Below, in pieces: positions 21,683 to 31,740 of a stretch of 64,000 nt of DNA. The stretch comes from Laburnicola sp. R22_1. Its lineage: Eukaryota; Ascomycota; Dothideomycetes; Pleosporales; Didymosphaeriaceae. The stretch lies in the NCBI GenBank assembly GCA_014281115.1, contig JACONQ010000002.1:1116001-1180000 (forward strand), given 5' to 3'. Made by a program: the position numbers and the translations under genes. Every line of letters begins with the position of its first letter. The first letter of the stretch is position 1. The notes beneath the pieces are model-generated. The model had not been told where the DNA came from and did no database searches. It was given only the letters and a program-made list of their open reading frames with translations.

Positions 21683-22818
21683 GCAGGAGGCTTAGCTAAT
21701 AGTACGACCAGATACGGAGCCTACCAAATTGATGAATTAAACGCCCCAGCCGATCGGATAGTCGGGTTCAAATGCAAAAGATGGGTCCAAGATGAGGGTT
21801 GCCGCAACAATGAATGGCTAGAATGCAGAGGAAGAAGAGGTGGCCGCTGTACCTTCGGCGAGCTCGTCATTTTCCTCGGAAACGCACCGGACTCTAACCC
21901 AGACGGTTATGCATTCTTCCAACCCGGCACTAATAGGCTTCATCAGCAGCAGTCAGCCGTTGGATGCTACAGAAGGTTAACCAGCCGTGGCAGGGATGTT
22001 AGAAACTTTGCACCTACAAAGGCCATCAAGACTAACTCCAACGAATTCAACGACTACATCCTGGAGCTGAGTTTTCACGTGAGCAAGACCTACAGACGAT
22101 TTGAGTCAACCATGACTACCCAACAGAGACTACTCTTCACAGAGATCGACTTCACACTGGATAGAGTCAATGAGGCCCGGGCCGGGGACCATGGCCGGCA
22201 TCTGTAAGTACATCTGCGCTTTCCATCGAGCTTCGTTACGAGAATTTGGTGACATATTGCTTGGAAATGACGAAACTCTTCGGCCAGACAAGTTCCAGGC
22301 AGATGGTGCATGGTTGCTCTATCAAGCTAAGATTTGGCCTACCGCACCTCGCCAAAGTTTGAGTGCATTGCGCTGTCCCAAGGCCAACATCACAATGGCC
22401 GGTTCTACCCGAATTTTAACTTAGTTTCGTAACTTTGCTGACGTTACTCACTTCATATAGCAAGGATGGAGCTGATGCCAATTTGAACCCTACAGGGGTT
22501 GACAGTACGAACACGAGTGCTGAACCTCGGTAGGAACCCGGCACAAGCTGTCGATCCGAACCAAAGGAATTGGTAAGAAGAACAGGTCCTCTTCTTTTCG
22601 AGAACTGTTGCTAATCTTGCCTCTCATTCAGAAGGGTAACCGTGGACTGGGCAGAAACGATAAAACAGCGCCCCATTGGGATGAGTTGACAAGACGCGAG
22701 AAAAATCGTCAAGGATTTCACCAAAGAGTTCTACACTACTGACGGAGGCACTAAAGACCATTTCCAGGTCTTGCAATCATACAAGCAAGTGGTGGCTGAG
22801 AGGAACGGCTGCCGGTGA
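21683..22818 (+). pseudogene. broken multi-exon gene encoding a cysteine-containing protein, no start found
   Basis: An open frame at 21683-22207 encodes about 174 residues without a suitable ATG; the sequence looks protein-like (DRIVGFKCKRWVQDEGC, GGRCTFGELVIFLG, NPDGYAFFQPGTN, YILELSFHVSKTYRRF). A good donor GTAAGT at 22204 pairs with an acceptor at 22460 (CATATAG). The next exon reads KDGADANLNPTGVDSTN, then a one-base frameshift near 22530 leads into RNPAQAVDPNQRNW. After an intron a last exon (VDWAETIKQRP, IVKDFTKEFYTTDGG, QSYKQVVAERNGCR) ends at 22818 with one internal TGA. I do not recognise the family. Frameshift, stop and missing start argue for a pseudogene. Confidence 0.45.
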
Positions 22819-23020
22819 GGTTGAGAGAAAAGATTGTAGCTAGATGAGGGGAGCGTATGTTCACGCGAGGGAAAGGGGCGCTGGAGTAACGTGTCGGCAT
22901 CTGAGTCCATTATTTCAAGATACGTTTACGACTCAGATTGCACGTGGAATCGCAGTTTTACGCGTGCTATTTGCATTCAAGCCTCCTCTGTCATCGTCCA
23001 ACAATGGCAGAAAACTATCA

Positions 23021-23692
23021 TCAATCCGGTGTCCCGTCAAGGGGCAGACCAGTTTTATAATCATACCCCATTTGTGTCGAGCTCTCCCTGAAGTCCTGTT
23101 CATACATCTCCTCCAACACAGTCCCCTTCGTCATCTTCCTATCATTTGAATCTATCATCCACACATTGTCCGTGCCACATGGCCAGTAGTGGTCTTCCAG
23201 AGCACCGATCCAGGCATTTAAACAAGAGCCACCGTCGTCAGTCGATGTACAGACTACATAGATCTCCCTAGTGCTAACAAACAATCGAAGGTCCTTCATG
23301 GCGGAATGATAAAATCCACTGTCCGAGTTGTCACCGTCAAATTGGAGCCGCTGTATCATCGGTGCGACCGCTCTATAGTAATCGAAATTCCATCCTGAAC
23401 CGACATTGATGATATCGATATCGAAGTTAACCCAGACGTACCGAACAAAGGCGCTGTTGGAATCATCAAGCTCGGAGAACGCTCGCTGGTAGTGTCTTTG
23501 CAGCTCACTCCGCGACTCTTGGCAGGTGTGCAGCGGAGCTGGTACGGGTGTAGGCGAGACCCGAAGAGGCTTTCCCCAAAATCCAGGGCTTTCGGGCACC
23601 GAGATGTCGATCACACGAGGCTCGATAGTAAGCTCCCATATCCGAGCACGGAGTTCGAATGGCAGACGAGGGAATGGGTGGAAGGTGGACAT
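23021..23692 (-). CDS. 2EXR-domain protein
   Basis: Single exon, 223 aa. The N-terminus STFHPFPRLPFELRARIWELTIEPRVIDI is the 2EXR motif, a fungal-expanded domain of unknown molecular function. It is followed by APLHTCQESRSELQRHYQRAF and VWVNFDIDIINVG, also typical. Start is set at ATG 23692 because the motif begins there; the same frame is open 33 codons further upstream but that extension has no family counterpart. The gene seems intact although both sides are transposon-derived or decayed sequence. Confidence 0.8.
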   Translation of the reverse strand: MSTFHPFPRLPFELRARIWELTIEPRVIDISVPESPGFWGKPLRVSPTPVPAPLHTCQESRSELQRHYQRAFSELDDSNSAFVRYVWVNFDIDIINVGSGWNFDYYRAVAPMIQRLQFDGDNSDSGFYHSAMKDLRLFVSTREIYVVCTSTDDGGSCLNAWIGALEDHYWPCGTDNVWMIDSNDRKMTKGTVLEEMYEQDFRESSTQMGYDYKTGLPLDGTPD

Positions 23693-24211
23693 GCTTCCGG
23701 ATCCTATGCCAAGAGTTCTGGCCCAAGACTGAGAGGCACAGTCGGCGCTCAAAGTCGTTGATGTCCGAAGAAGGGGTGATTCGCACCTCAAGACGCTCGA
23801 CTGTAAGCGACGTGATATCTAGGCGCCAGGTATAAACTTTCGAGCCCGTGCGAGTGTGTTTCCGAGGTACGCGTGTGACTCCAGGCTGCCACAAATGTCA
23901 ATTTTGGTTCGCCAAATGATCAGCTAGTCATACCGCGTCACGGTGTAGAGAGACAGATTGGGAGCCGGTCAAATGGGTCCGCAATATCTTTAATCCATCG
24001 GAAACGTCGCTACGCAAGCGAAGGAGCGTGGAAAGTCGGGTTGCTCCGCAAAACAGAAATCCGAATGCAAAGCTAGGTATGGGGTGGGATGCGATGGTAA
24101 TGGAGAGAAGGTAAATTGGACTTGATAGAGAAGATGTCGCGCGTGTCGTGAATATACACTCGTGGTGCGTCCACAAAAGCAGATAGCTGCCGTAACGTGT
24201 CCGTGCGCGTA
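23693..24211. other. intergenic, no gene supported
   Basis: Upstream region of the 2EXR gene up to element E. Two overlapping minus-strand open frames (23928-24229) show no family motif. Confidence 0.45.
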
Positions 24212-24602
24212 CCGTGTCCGTGCACTCAATGCGCGGATTCAGTCAATGCGCCGAACCACCAAAACACCTCTATTTTCTTAACCATACAGCAGCACAACGC
24301 GATGGGATTATAAGAAGCCCTTACAGAGTGTAATACTTTCGCATCTGAAGATAATATTCTGTGGTCTAAAATAGCAGAAAAGCATGGTGTTGTGCGGTCA
24401 ACGTTGACGCGACAATGGAGGGGTCAGACGCGTTTGCGGGAAGAGGAGGCTATTGCACGCTGAAATTTGCAACCACAACAGGAGGCAGAGCTTATAAGGT
24501 ATATAGAAGAGCTTACTGCTTGTTATATACCACCTACAAGAGAGATAATTAAGAATTTTGCGTTGTTAGTTAGCTAGGAGCCTGTTAGCGAGAGCTAGGT
24601 TA

Positions 24603-26737
24603 ACATGTTGGTTCAGCACTTGGCGCGGTTCGGCAAATGGCGCACCCCAACCAAATCACGCAGTTTACAACACCTCGTTACTGAGCCATCCACAATAGCT
24701 AGAATATTCTAATAATTCATTCAATTACTATATAAATTGCTGCGAAAAAGATGTACTACTGGAATTTCGCTGGAAGTTTGATGTTGCGGCCACGGCGCGT
24801 TGTTGTTGTGGGTGCTGGATCACGCCCCATTTCATCACCCCTATCCCCCTACCCTCAGCAACCACCACACGTTGCTTTTTTTCTGTTTTGGCGCTGCGGC
24901 AGGCTTTGAGGCCTTCCTCTTTCCCTTTTGGGAAGTTTGTATAGCCTTTTCGGAGTTTTCTTTCTCCTGAATCCTCCGTTGTTGCTCAGCCTGTTTCTCC
25001 GCCGCGACCCTCTCCTTTTCCTCCCTTTTCTTAACCCTCAACCTTTCTCTCTCTTTCTTCTCCTGCAGGTTACGTAGCTTAGCTGAGGTTATTTCTGCCT
25101 TCTTACGCGCTTTTTCGAGTTCTACTTTCTCTTTCTCCTTATCTACAACGCTCTCGCGTACTCTAGCCTCCCTTAGCTTCCTCGGGGACCAGAAAACTGC
25201 ACCACCGTGGTACTCCCTGCGTTGTTGCAGGTCTAGAGGCTTGCTCTTCTTCTGCTGCTTCTTCTTGACTTGTAGGGCCTTTGTCAGGCCTTGTACCTCA
25301 GCGTGGAGGATGTCATTTTGAACAGAGATGTGGTGGAGAGAACGCTTCAGCTTCTGCACCTCCCTACTGCCCTCCTCCCTCACAGTATTACGCACGAGGG
25401 TCTCGATTTTGAGCCAATCCTTGCCGCTGAGTACAGAGGTACTGCTCTCTCTCGAATCCTGCTCCACTTGAGTTGATGGCCTGTATTTCTGAAGGATAAC
25501 CTCAGCGTTACGGGGCCATATACCAGTGGCCTTAAAGGACTTTAGAATTGTTTTCTTCTTGAAGGAGATAGTCCAGGCTTCCTAGAAGAGAGGGAAGAAG
25601 TCTCCTTTCTTTACTGAGAGTAGCCCCTGGGCCTCGTGGAGATAGGTAGTGAGGGCTTTTAAGTAGGCTAATAAGAGAGGCTTAAAGAGTACTATATTAA
25701 GGGGCTGCAGCGTGTGGGTACTGTGAGGGGGAATATCATAAGGAGAATCCGATTGTGGTCACAGTAGTCAATAAACTCTCTCGTTACGTGGGACCTATGG
25801 CCATCCACAATTAGTAGTCAGTAGGATCGACGAGCTTTCGCTTTTGTGTACCAATCAAAGACCTGCTCGAGCCACGCAAGGCCTATATTGTTGTTGGTCC
25901 ATCCATTAGGAGATATAGTGACGAATACCTCATGCTTCCCAGCCTCAATATCCTCTACCCAGGCCAATTAGAGAGCGTTATTAGCAGCTGCAAATAGTAG
26001 CCCTAGTGGCAACGCAGTTCCATCAGCGCAGACGCAAGCTAGGATAGTCATCCACTCTCTGTTGCCATCTTAGAGGGCTGATTTCACTTCCCCGCGGTCC
26101 CACATAGCTTTGCTGAAGATCCTTTTGCTTCTTCCAATCACTCCTGTAAGGAAGCCCTTCTTATCCATATTGTACGTGTGACGAGGCTCTATATTGTACT
26201 CCTCCATTTTCTCTAGCAGAAGTTGAAAGAATTGCTCGTATTTAGCCCCTAAATCAGCTTGGTGGCGCGCGCGATCCATTCCAGTAACCCAATGGGGGTG
26301 ATTTCGACGTTGTAACGGTTAATAAATTGGGTAACCCAGCTTTTTCCTACTAGTTGTTCGCCATTAGTTTTTGCAATTAATGAAGCAAAATTCTGCAGCA
26401 TCTCCCTTATAGGTAGTAGACAACAGCCTGTAAGCTTTTCTATATAGCTTACAAGCTCCAGTTCTTATTAAGGGGTAAGTTTTCGCCGTTGGAGTTGTTG
26501 CTCTTTTATCAGCACGTTTTTGCCCTGGTGTATCCTCCTCAACGTAGTGTCTGGTACACCATATTTTTTCGCTATTTTTCGATACGAGAATTCTTCTCCT
26601 GGTCCGCGCGATTCGATTTCTTCAATTGCCTTGTCAATTGGATCCATATTGGCTGAGTTATGGGTGGGTGAAGGATTGGGTGGAAAATGCGGGGGTGCGC
26701 CATTTGCCGAAACGCGCCAAGTGCTGAACCAACATGT
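24603..26737 (-). mobile_element. Element C: 2.14-kb Fot1/pogo-type transposon inside element E
   Basis: TIRs beginning ACATGTTGGTTCAGCACTTG (24603 onward and ending at 26737) extend about 50 bp with few mismatches. TA duplication at 24601-24602 and 26738-26739. Transposase on the minus strand, opposite to E. Confidence 0.95.
24841..26647 (-). pseudogene. Element C transposase, frameshifted
   Basis: ATG at 26647 (MDPIDKAIEEIESRG), HTH (FSYRKIAKKYGVPDTTLRRI), CENP-B region (GKSWVTQFINRYN), first catalytic Asp in YNMDKKGF (about 26160), second Asp in LLIVDGHRSH (about 25810), third position reads Asn (THTLQPLNIVLF). The C-terminal 208 codons (25467-24841) are open: a Lys/Glu-rich coiled coil with HGGAVFWSPRKLREAR and a basic tail. 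Segments starting 26647, 26279 and 25467 are in different frames, so at least two indels are present. Unlike A, B and E, decay is by indels as well as stops. Confidence 0.85.
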
Positions 26738-26897
26738 TACCCGCTTTATTAACAACAACTCTATTCATCTTATCTCTTATTACTCCATGGGAATAGACGC
26801 CAATTGCCACAACGCTAATTTATACGTTAAGTATAAGCTATACTTTAATCTACTGCAGCGCAAGATTACTGAATATAGGATTGAGAGTTGCCACATA

Positions 26898-28812
26898 AGC
26901 CAGGGGTCCTAGTTTCCGACACCCCCGTGTTTCGGACAGCCCCACAACCGCGCCTCCTCATCATGCACTACAACCGAATATAAGTTCTTAAAAATTCAAT
27001 TCTTTATTAATTTCAATTCATCTTTTTGCATTATTTTTTCAGTCTTCTAATAGCTAGATATACAGAGGGCGACGTCTAAAATGCACTTGCAGACCTCGAA
27101 TCTGGGGTCGCTTTGGCTACTGCTGCTGCTTGGTATGGGATACTACAGAACACTCTTTGCGGCCGCTTTAATAGTGCCTAACCTCACTAACACGCTTACG
27201 ATGGTGAACAGCGGCTTATAACTGTTTAAGAAGAGCATCTAGAGCACTAGATTCTCTAGCAGGAGGCCCTTGGTTACGCGCCAACGCATGCGCAAGTGCA
27301 AGCTATCACAACTAGCGTGCCCAAGCAAGAGGGTGACCACAAGAACCTAGGGAGGAAGTGGTCTAATCACTTTTTGCGGCGCCACCCAGCCATTAAGACA
27401 AAGTTAGGCCGCCGGACTAACTGGGAACGCATAAATGCAGCTACTCCAGATAATATTAGGCACTTGTTCGACCTGTACGGGACCGTGAGCTGGATTCCCC
27501 CCCGACGGAGGTACAACGCCAACGAGGGCGGCATTATGGAAGGCCAGGGTATTAATAGGCTTGTTATTGGCTCCTTATAGGAAAATCCGAACTCTGTACT
27601 AGTTAAGATAGTAAATGCCTGTACTTGGACCTCTATAATAGAGTGTATCTCCGCGCTTAGTGTCGCTCTAGACCCCCTTATTATCTTTAAGGCCAAAAGC
27701 ATCTAGAAGTAGTAGTTTAAGCGGGAGTTTTTAGCTCAACATCCTAGCTGGCATGTTACCTTCTCGCAAAATGGATAGACAAGCAACGAAATTACTGTTA
27801 AGTGGCTAGAGAAGGTGTTCTTGCCCCAGACTAAGCCTAACAATCTATCTAAGGCACGGTTGCTTATTGTCGATAGTTATGGCAGTCATACCTCGGACGA
27901 ATTTATAACTACATATTACCTAAATAATATTTACTTGCTCTTTTTGCCTGCCTATACTTTATATGTACTCTAGCCTTTAGATCTTAGTTGTTTCTTAAGT
28001 CTAAAGGCAGCGTATCGGCGGTTCCTTGGCGAGCATACAGCTCTGACAGATGCAACAAAGGTTGGGAAGGCCAGATTTCTTGAATTTTATGTAGAAGCGC
28101 GTAAAATCGGTCTTTGAGAGCAGTGCGTACAAGCTGGGTGGAAGGCGATAGGGCTGTATCCTAAGAGCGTGGATAAGCCCTTAGGTTCTCGGTGGGTTGT
28201 AGTGCGCCAACGGCCGTTGACACCCCCCTCTTCTACTATAGATATTAGGACGCTAAAACGCGGTGGCGACATTGTAAAGCTATTTTCTAGGAAGAACAGC
28301 TCTCTAGCTACACAACAATATATTTAGCTTGCTGCCACAGCGCTAGACTGTATCGCAATAGAGGTCTCTATAAAGGATTGTAAGATTGCTTCCTTGCGCG
28401 AGTATGTTAAGCAAGCAAATCCGCTAAAACGCCGCAAAGTCGCAATTAATCCAAATAATCGCTTCGCAAGTCTTGCAGAGGTTCTCTCTTAGACTAATTA
28501 GGAGCCCTCCCAACGTGTTCGCAAGGCGAGAAGCCCAACGCAGGAGGTAGAGAAGAGTTGCTCTAAGGAGGAAGCGGAGCAGGCATTAGTTCGACGTTTA
28601 GCACGGGATCAACAACTAATATAACAGTATCTTGCCCGTAATTTAAGTGTAGACGAAGAAAGCGATTAAAGCTCTTTAAATGCAGTTTATTTTGTGTTTT
28701 TAGAAATTTATTTGATAAAGTTGTGAAGACATTCGTAACTAGGGTGGTGACGGCGGCGGGGCTTTGCAGGGTGTCGGAAACACGGGGCTGTCGGAAACTA
28801 GGACCCTTGGCT
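26898..28812 (+). mobile_element. Element D: 1.92-kb Fot1/pogo-type transposon inside element E
   Basis: TIRs beginning AGCCA[G/A]GGGTCCTAGTTTCC (26898 onward and ending at 28812), about 48 bp with a handful of mismatches. TA duplication at 26896-26897 and 28813-28814. Excision in silico joins CHI to YNMDEKG of element E without a frame change, which fixes these borders rather than the inner TA pair at 26910/28799. Confidence 0.92.
27060..28670 (+). pseudogene. Element D transposase, heavily degraded
   Basis: Recognisable pieces in a B-like transposase: HAQVQAI and GRKWSNHFLRRHPAIKTKLGRRT (27290-27415), a first catalytic motif reading YNANEGGI (Asn for Asp, about 27515), KNGWTS-like and VKWLEKVFLPQTK segments near 27790, the second catalytic LLIVDSYGSHTSDEF (Asp kept, about 27860) and PLDLSCFLSLKAAY (Asp kept, about 27975). 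Many in-frame TAG codons sit at expected Gln positions. No open part exceeds about 95 codons. Confidence 0.75.
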
Positions 28813-30088
28813 TATACAATATGGATGAGAAGGGCTTCTTGATTAGAGTTACTAACAGGACCAAACACGTGTTTAATAGGCAGATGTGGGAGAAGGGGGA
28901 GGTTAAGGCATTACTTTAAGATGGCAATTATGCCTGGGTTATGGTGCTGGCTTGTGTGTGCGGTAATGGATTAGCACTACCGCTAGGCCTTATATATGAG
29001 TCTGCCAACAGCACCTTACAATTAAGCTGGGTAGAGGAAATACAGCCAGGGGTACACTCTGTACTTGTTTCTTCCTTACCTACTGGCTAGACCAATAATA
29101 ATACTAGCCTTGTCTGGCTTTAATAGGTCTTTAATCGCTTCACTAAGACTAAAGCTTGGAGAAAGTGGCGGCTACTAATCCTTAACAGCTATAGATCCCA
29201 CGTAATAATGGACTTTATCAACTACTGCGATCAGAACAAGATACTCCTGGCTATCTTTTCTCCTTATTCTACCCACACGCTGCAGCTGCTTAATATGGTA
29301 ATATTTAAGCCTCTCTTAACTGCGTACTTAAAGAAGCTTATAACACACCTTTACAATGGCCAGGGACTATCTGTGATTAAGAAGAGCGACTTTTTCCACC
29401 TATTCTAGAAGGCCTGGACGAGCACGTTCACTTAGGGGTTGATACTTAGGTCCTTTAAGGCAATAGGTATAGCACCTCTACAACCTAACGTTATCCTCTA
29501 GTGGTTTGCCAAGTCTTCTCCTGAGGCCTCTAATAGTGATTCAAACTCTTCTTTAGTTTACTCTGGCAAGGATTGGCTTAAAATTAAGACTTTATTGCGC
29601 AGAGTTGCTAAGGATAAAGGTAGTAAGGAGCTGAGGAAGATTAGCCGCTCGCTCCACTATATCTTAGTTTAGAACTCTCTACTCCACCACGAGATAGCAG
29701 GCCTAAAAGAGGTTCTTAAGACTTAGAAGAAGCACACAAACAAGAGTAAGCCTCTTAACCTTTAGCATTGCAAGGAGTATTATGGTGGAGCTGTGTTTTG
29801 GTCTCCTTGTAAGGTAGAGTAAGCACGTTAACGTAAGCAAGTAAAACAATAGGAAGAAAAAGTAGAAGAGCTTAGAAAAGTAGAGATGGCTAAATGCCCC
29901 ATTGAGAATGCTCCCTGTTCAGTGTCCATTCTCCCATGGCCACTCGGACTCACTCCCACGGTCAACCACCCTCCCACACTATGATCAAGAAGACTTCGCG
30001 CACTCTCGGTACACGTAACCCTCCCACACACGTTTACCTGCAAACAGTCCTTTGCTCGTCCTCGCCGTAGTAGCCACGCCCCACGACC

Positions 30089-31672
30089 ATGGACGACCCA
30101 GACTACGTCGACCGCCTGGGCCGACAGCGGCCGAAGAAGTTCAAGACGCTGGCCTCAGAGGTGGGATTCTGCTTCTCCATCATGACCTCGCAGATCATGG
30201 CTGTACGTCTCCTCCATAATCCCTCTGTGCTTTGTTGAAGCAGAGCCCTAATTGCATTAAAGGAATACTTTATTTCCGGCTTCAATGTTATTATACCCGC
30301 ACTGGTCGAAGATCTAGACATACCCCCTGCCGCAACCATATGGCCAGCGAGTGCCTTCGCGCTCACGGCAGGAAGCTCTCTCCTCATCTTCGGTCGCCTT
30401 TGCGATAAATATGGCGGCTTCATTGTCCACAGTCTCGGTCTCCTCTGGCAGTTGACCTGGTCACTGATTGCAGGCTTCTCCCGGAACCTGCTCATGCTCG
30501 TTTTCTGCCGTGCACTCCAAGGCTTCGGGCCTGCTGCATTCCTTTCCTCTGGCATCATGCTGCTCGGCTCGAGCTACCGGCCTGGGCCGCGCAAAAACCT
30601 CGTTTTCAGCATCTACGGTGGCTGCGCGCCTATCGGCTTTTTCTCCGGAATTTTCGTCTCAGGCCTCAGTGCCCAATATCTAACTTGGAGGTGGTATTTC
30701 TGGATATGCGCCATTCTCACCAGCATATCGCTTGTGACAGCCCTGATCTATGTGCAATCCGATTTCCAAAGCACAAGACAGGCGAATGCGGACCAGCATG
30801 TCGAAATGGATTGGCTCGGCGCTGCATGCTTGTTTTCAGGACTCGTCTTGGTCTTCTTTGCCGTTAATGATGGTGCACATGCGCCGCATGGCTGGCGAAC
30901 CTCGTACATTCTCGTTTGCTTCATCCTTGGCATCTTCGTTCTCGGTGCTGCCGCATACGTCGAAGGCTGGGTTGCAAAACAGCCCCTGCTCCCGGCTAGC
31001 CTATTCAAAGTGCCTCAGATGAAGCCATTCATCCTCGCGCTTTTCTTCTCGTATGGTGTTCTTGGAACCTGGCTTCTTTACACAACCTTATACGCTGAGA
31101 ACATCATGGGCGCTCAGCCCATGCAACTAGTAGCCTGGTTCGTTCCCTTTGCCCTGGGAGGCATAGTCCTATCTGCGCTGGGTGGATATATCCTTCACCG
31201 GGTCCACGGAACCGTTCTTCTCGTCATATCTGGCCTCGCATGGGTTCTGGCGCCTTTGCTCTTCGCTATTGCGCCACAGGGAGCTATCTACTGGGCCTAC
31301 ACGCTGCCCGCCATGATTTGCGGCACCCTGGGCATCGACATCACGTACAACATCGCCAACATCTTCATTACGACCAAGCTGCCAGACCAGGAGGGGCTGG
31401 CAGGAGCTGTGTGCAACAGTGTTCTGTTCCTTGGCGTCAGCTTTTTCCTGGGCTTTGCCGATTTAACGGCTCAGCAGACGGAATCACAGGGAATGCGGAA
31501 AAGCTACAAAGCCGTCTTCTGGTATGCGGTTGGCTGCGCGTCGGTTTCCGTCATCTTGTTGCTGGGGTTTGTGAATATCGAGCGGGCCAAGAGTGAGCTA
31601 AGAGAAGGGGACGAGGTTGAAGGCGAGGGGAGCGAAGGCCACGTTGAAATGGCTCGAGCGGGCCAAGAGTGA
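30089..31672 (+). CDS. MFS drug/metabolite transporter, DHA2-like (2 exons)
   Basis: Exons 30089-30202 and 30263-31672, intron of 60 bp, phase 0, 507 aa. A plasma-membrane proton-coupled exporter is expected. About 12-14 hydrophobic segments are visible. The loop GRLCDKYGG matches MFS motif A, RALQGFGPAAFLSSG matches motif B, and GGCAPIGFFSGIFVSG sits at the motif C position. The family often exports the product of a neighbouring gene cluster, here the regulator, oxygenase and P450 downstream. The C-terminus is altered: a 76-bp tandem duplication (31580-31732) changes the frame, so the protein ends MARAGQE, while the second copy still encodes an alternative tail ending MARV. The promoter is only about 190 bp from the truncated end of element E. 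Confidence 0.88.
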
Positions 31673-31732
31673 GGTAAGGGAAGGAGACGAGGCTGAAGGC
31701 GAGGGGAGCAAAGGCCACGTTGAAATGGCTCG
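31580..31732. repeat. 76-bp tandem duplication at the 3' end of the MFS gene
   Basis: Copies start GAGCGGGCCAAGAGTGAG at 31580 and 31656 and differ at about five positions. Because 76 is not a multiple of three, the second copy is read out of frame and creates the present stop at 31670-31672. Confidence 0.92.
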
Positions 31733-31740
31733 CGTGTGAA

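Larger units (their letters stand above)
24212..29896 (+). mobile_element. Element E: Fot1/pogo-type transposon, right end missing, hosting elements C and D
   Basis: The left end probably starts after the TA at 24210-24211 (CCGTGTCCGTGCACTCAATG); a near-duplicate CGTGTCCGTGC starts at 24196, so the edge may be 17 bp further left. The transposase frame runs from ATG 24302 to about 29896, where homology stops. No inverted copy of the left end is present before the MFS promoter, so the right terminus has been lost. Removing C plus TA (2137 bp) and D plus TA (1917 bp) puts the N- and C-terminal parts in one frame (852 bp, 284 codons, separate the two reference points). Confidence 0.85.
24302..29896 (+). 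pseudogene. Element E transposase, interrupted twice and stop-riddled
   Basis: N-terminal HTH (LWSKIAEKHGVVRSTLTRQW), CENP-B-type region (YIPPTREIIKNFALLVS), then a TAG where related elements A and C have Trp (KNWVDRF, KSWVTQF). Element C is inserted here. The frame continues VTRFINNN, YKLYFNLLQRKITEYRI. Element D is inserted between CHI and YNMDEKGF. Then the first catalytic Asp (NMDEKG), a second catalytic segment reading LILNSYRSH (Asn for Asp), LQLLNMVIFKPL, and the C-terminal block YGGAVFWSPCK near 29790. The frame has no indels and more than ten TAG/TAA codons. Confidence 0.85.

Noticed and set aside
26910..28800. Element D borders at the inner TA pair
   Set aside because: The inverted repeat continues outward to AGCCA and only the outer TA pair restores the reading frame of element E.
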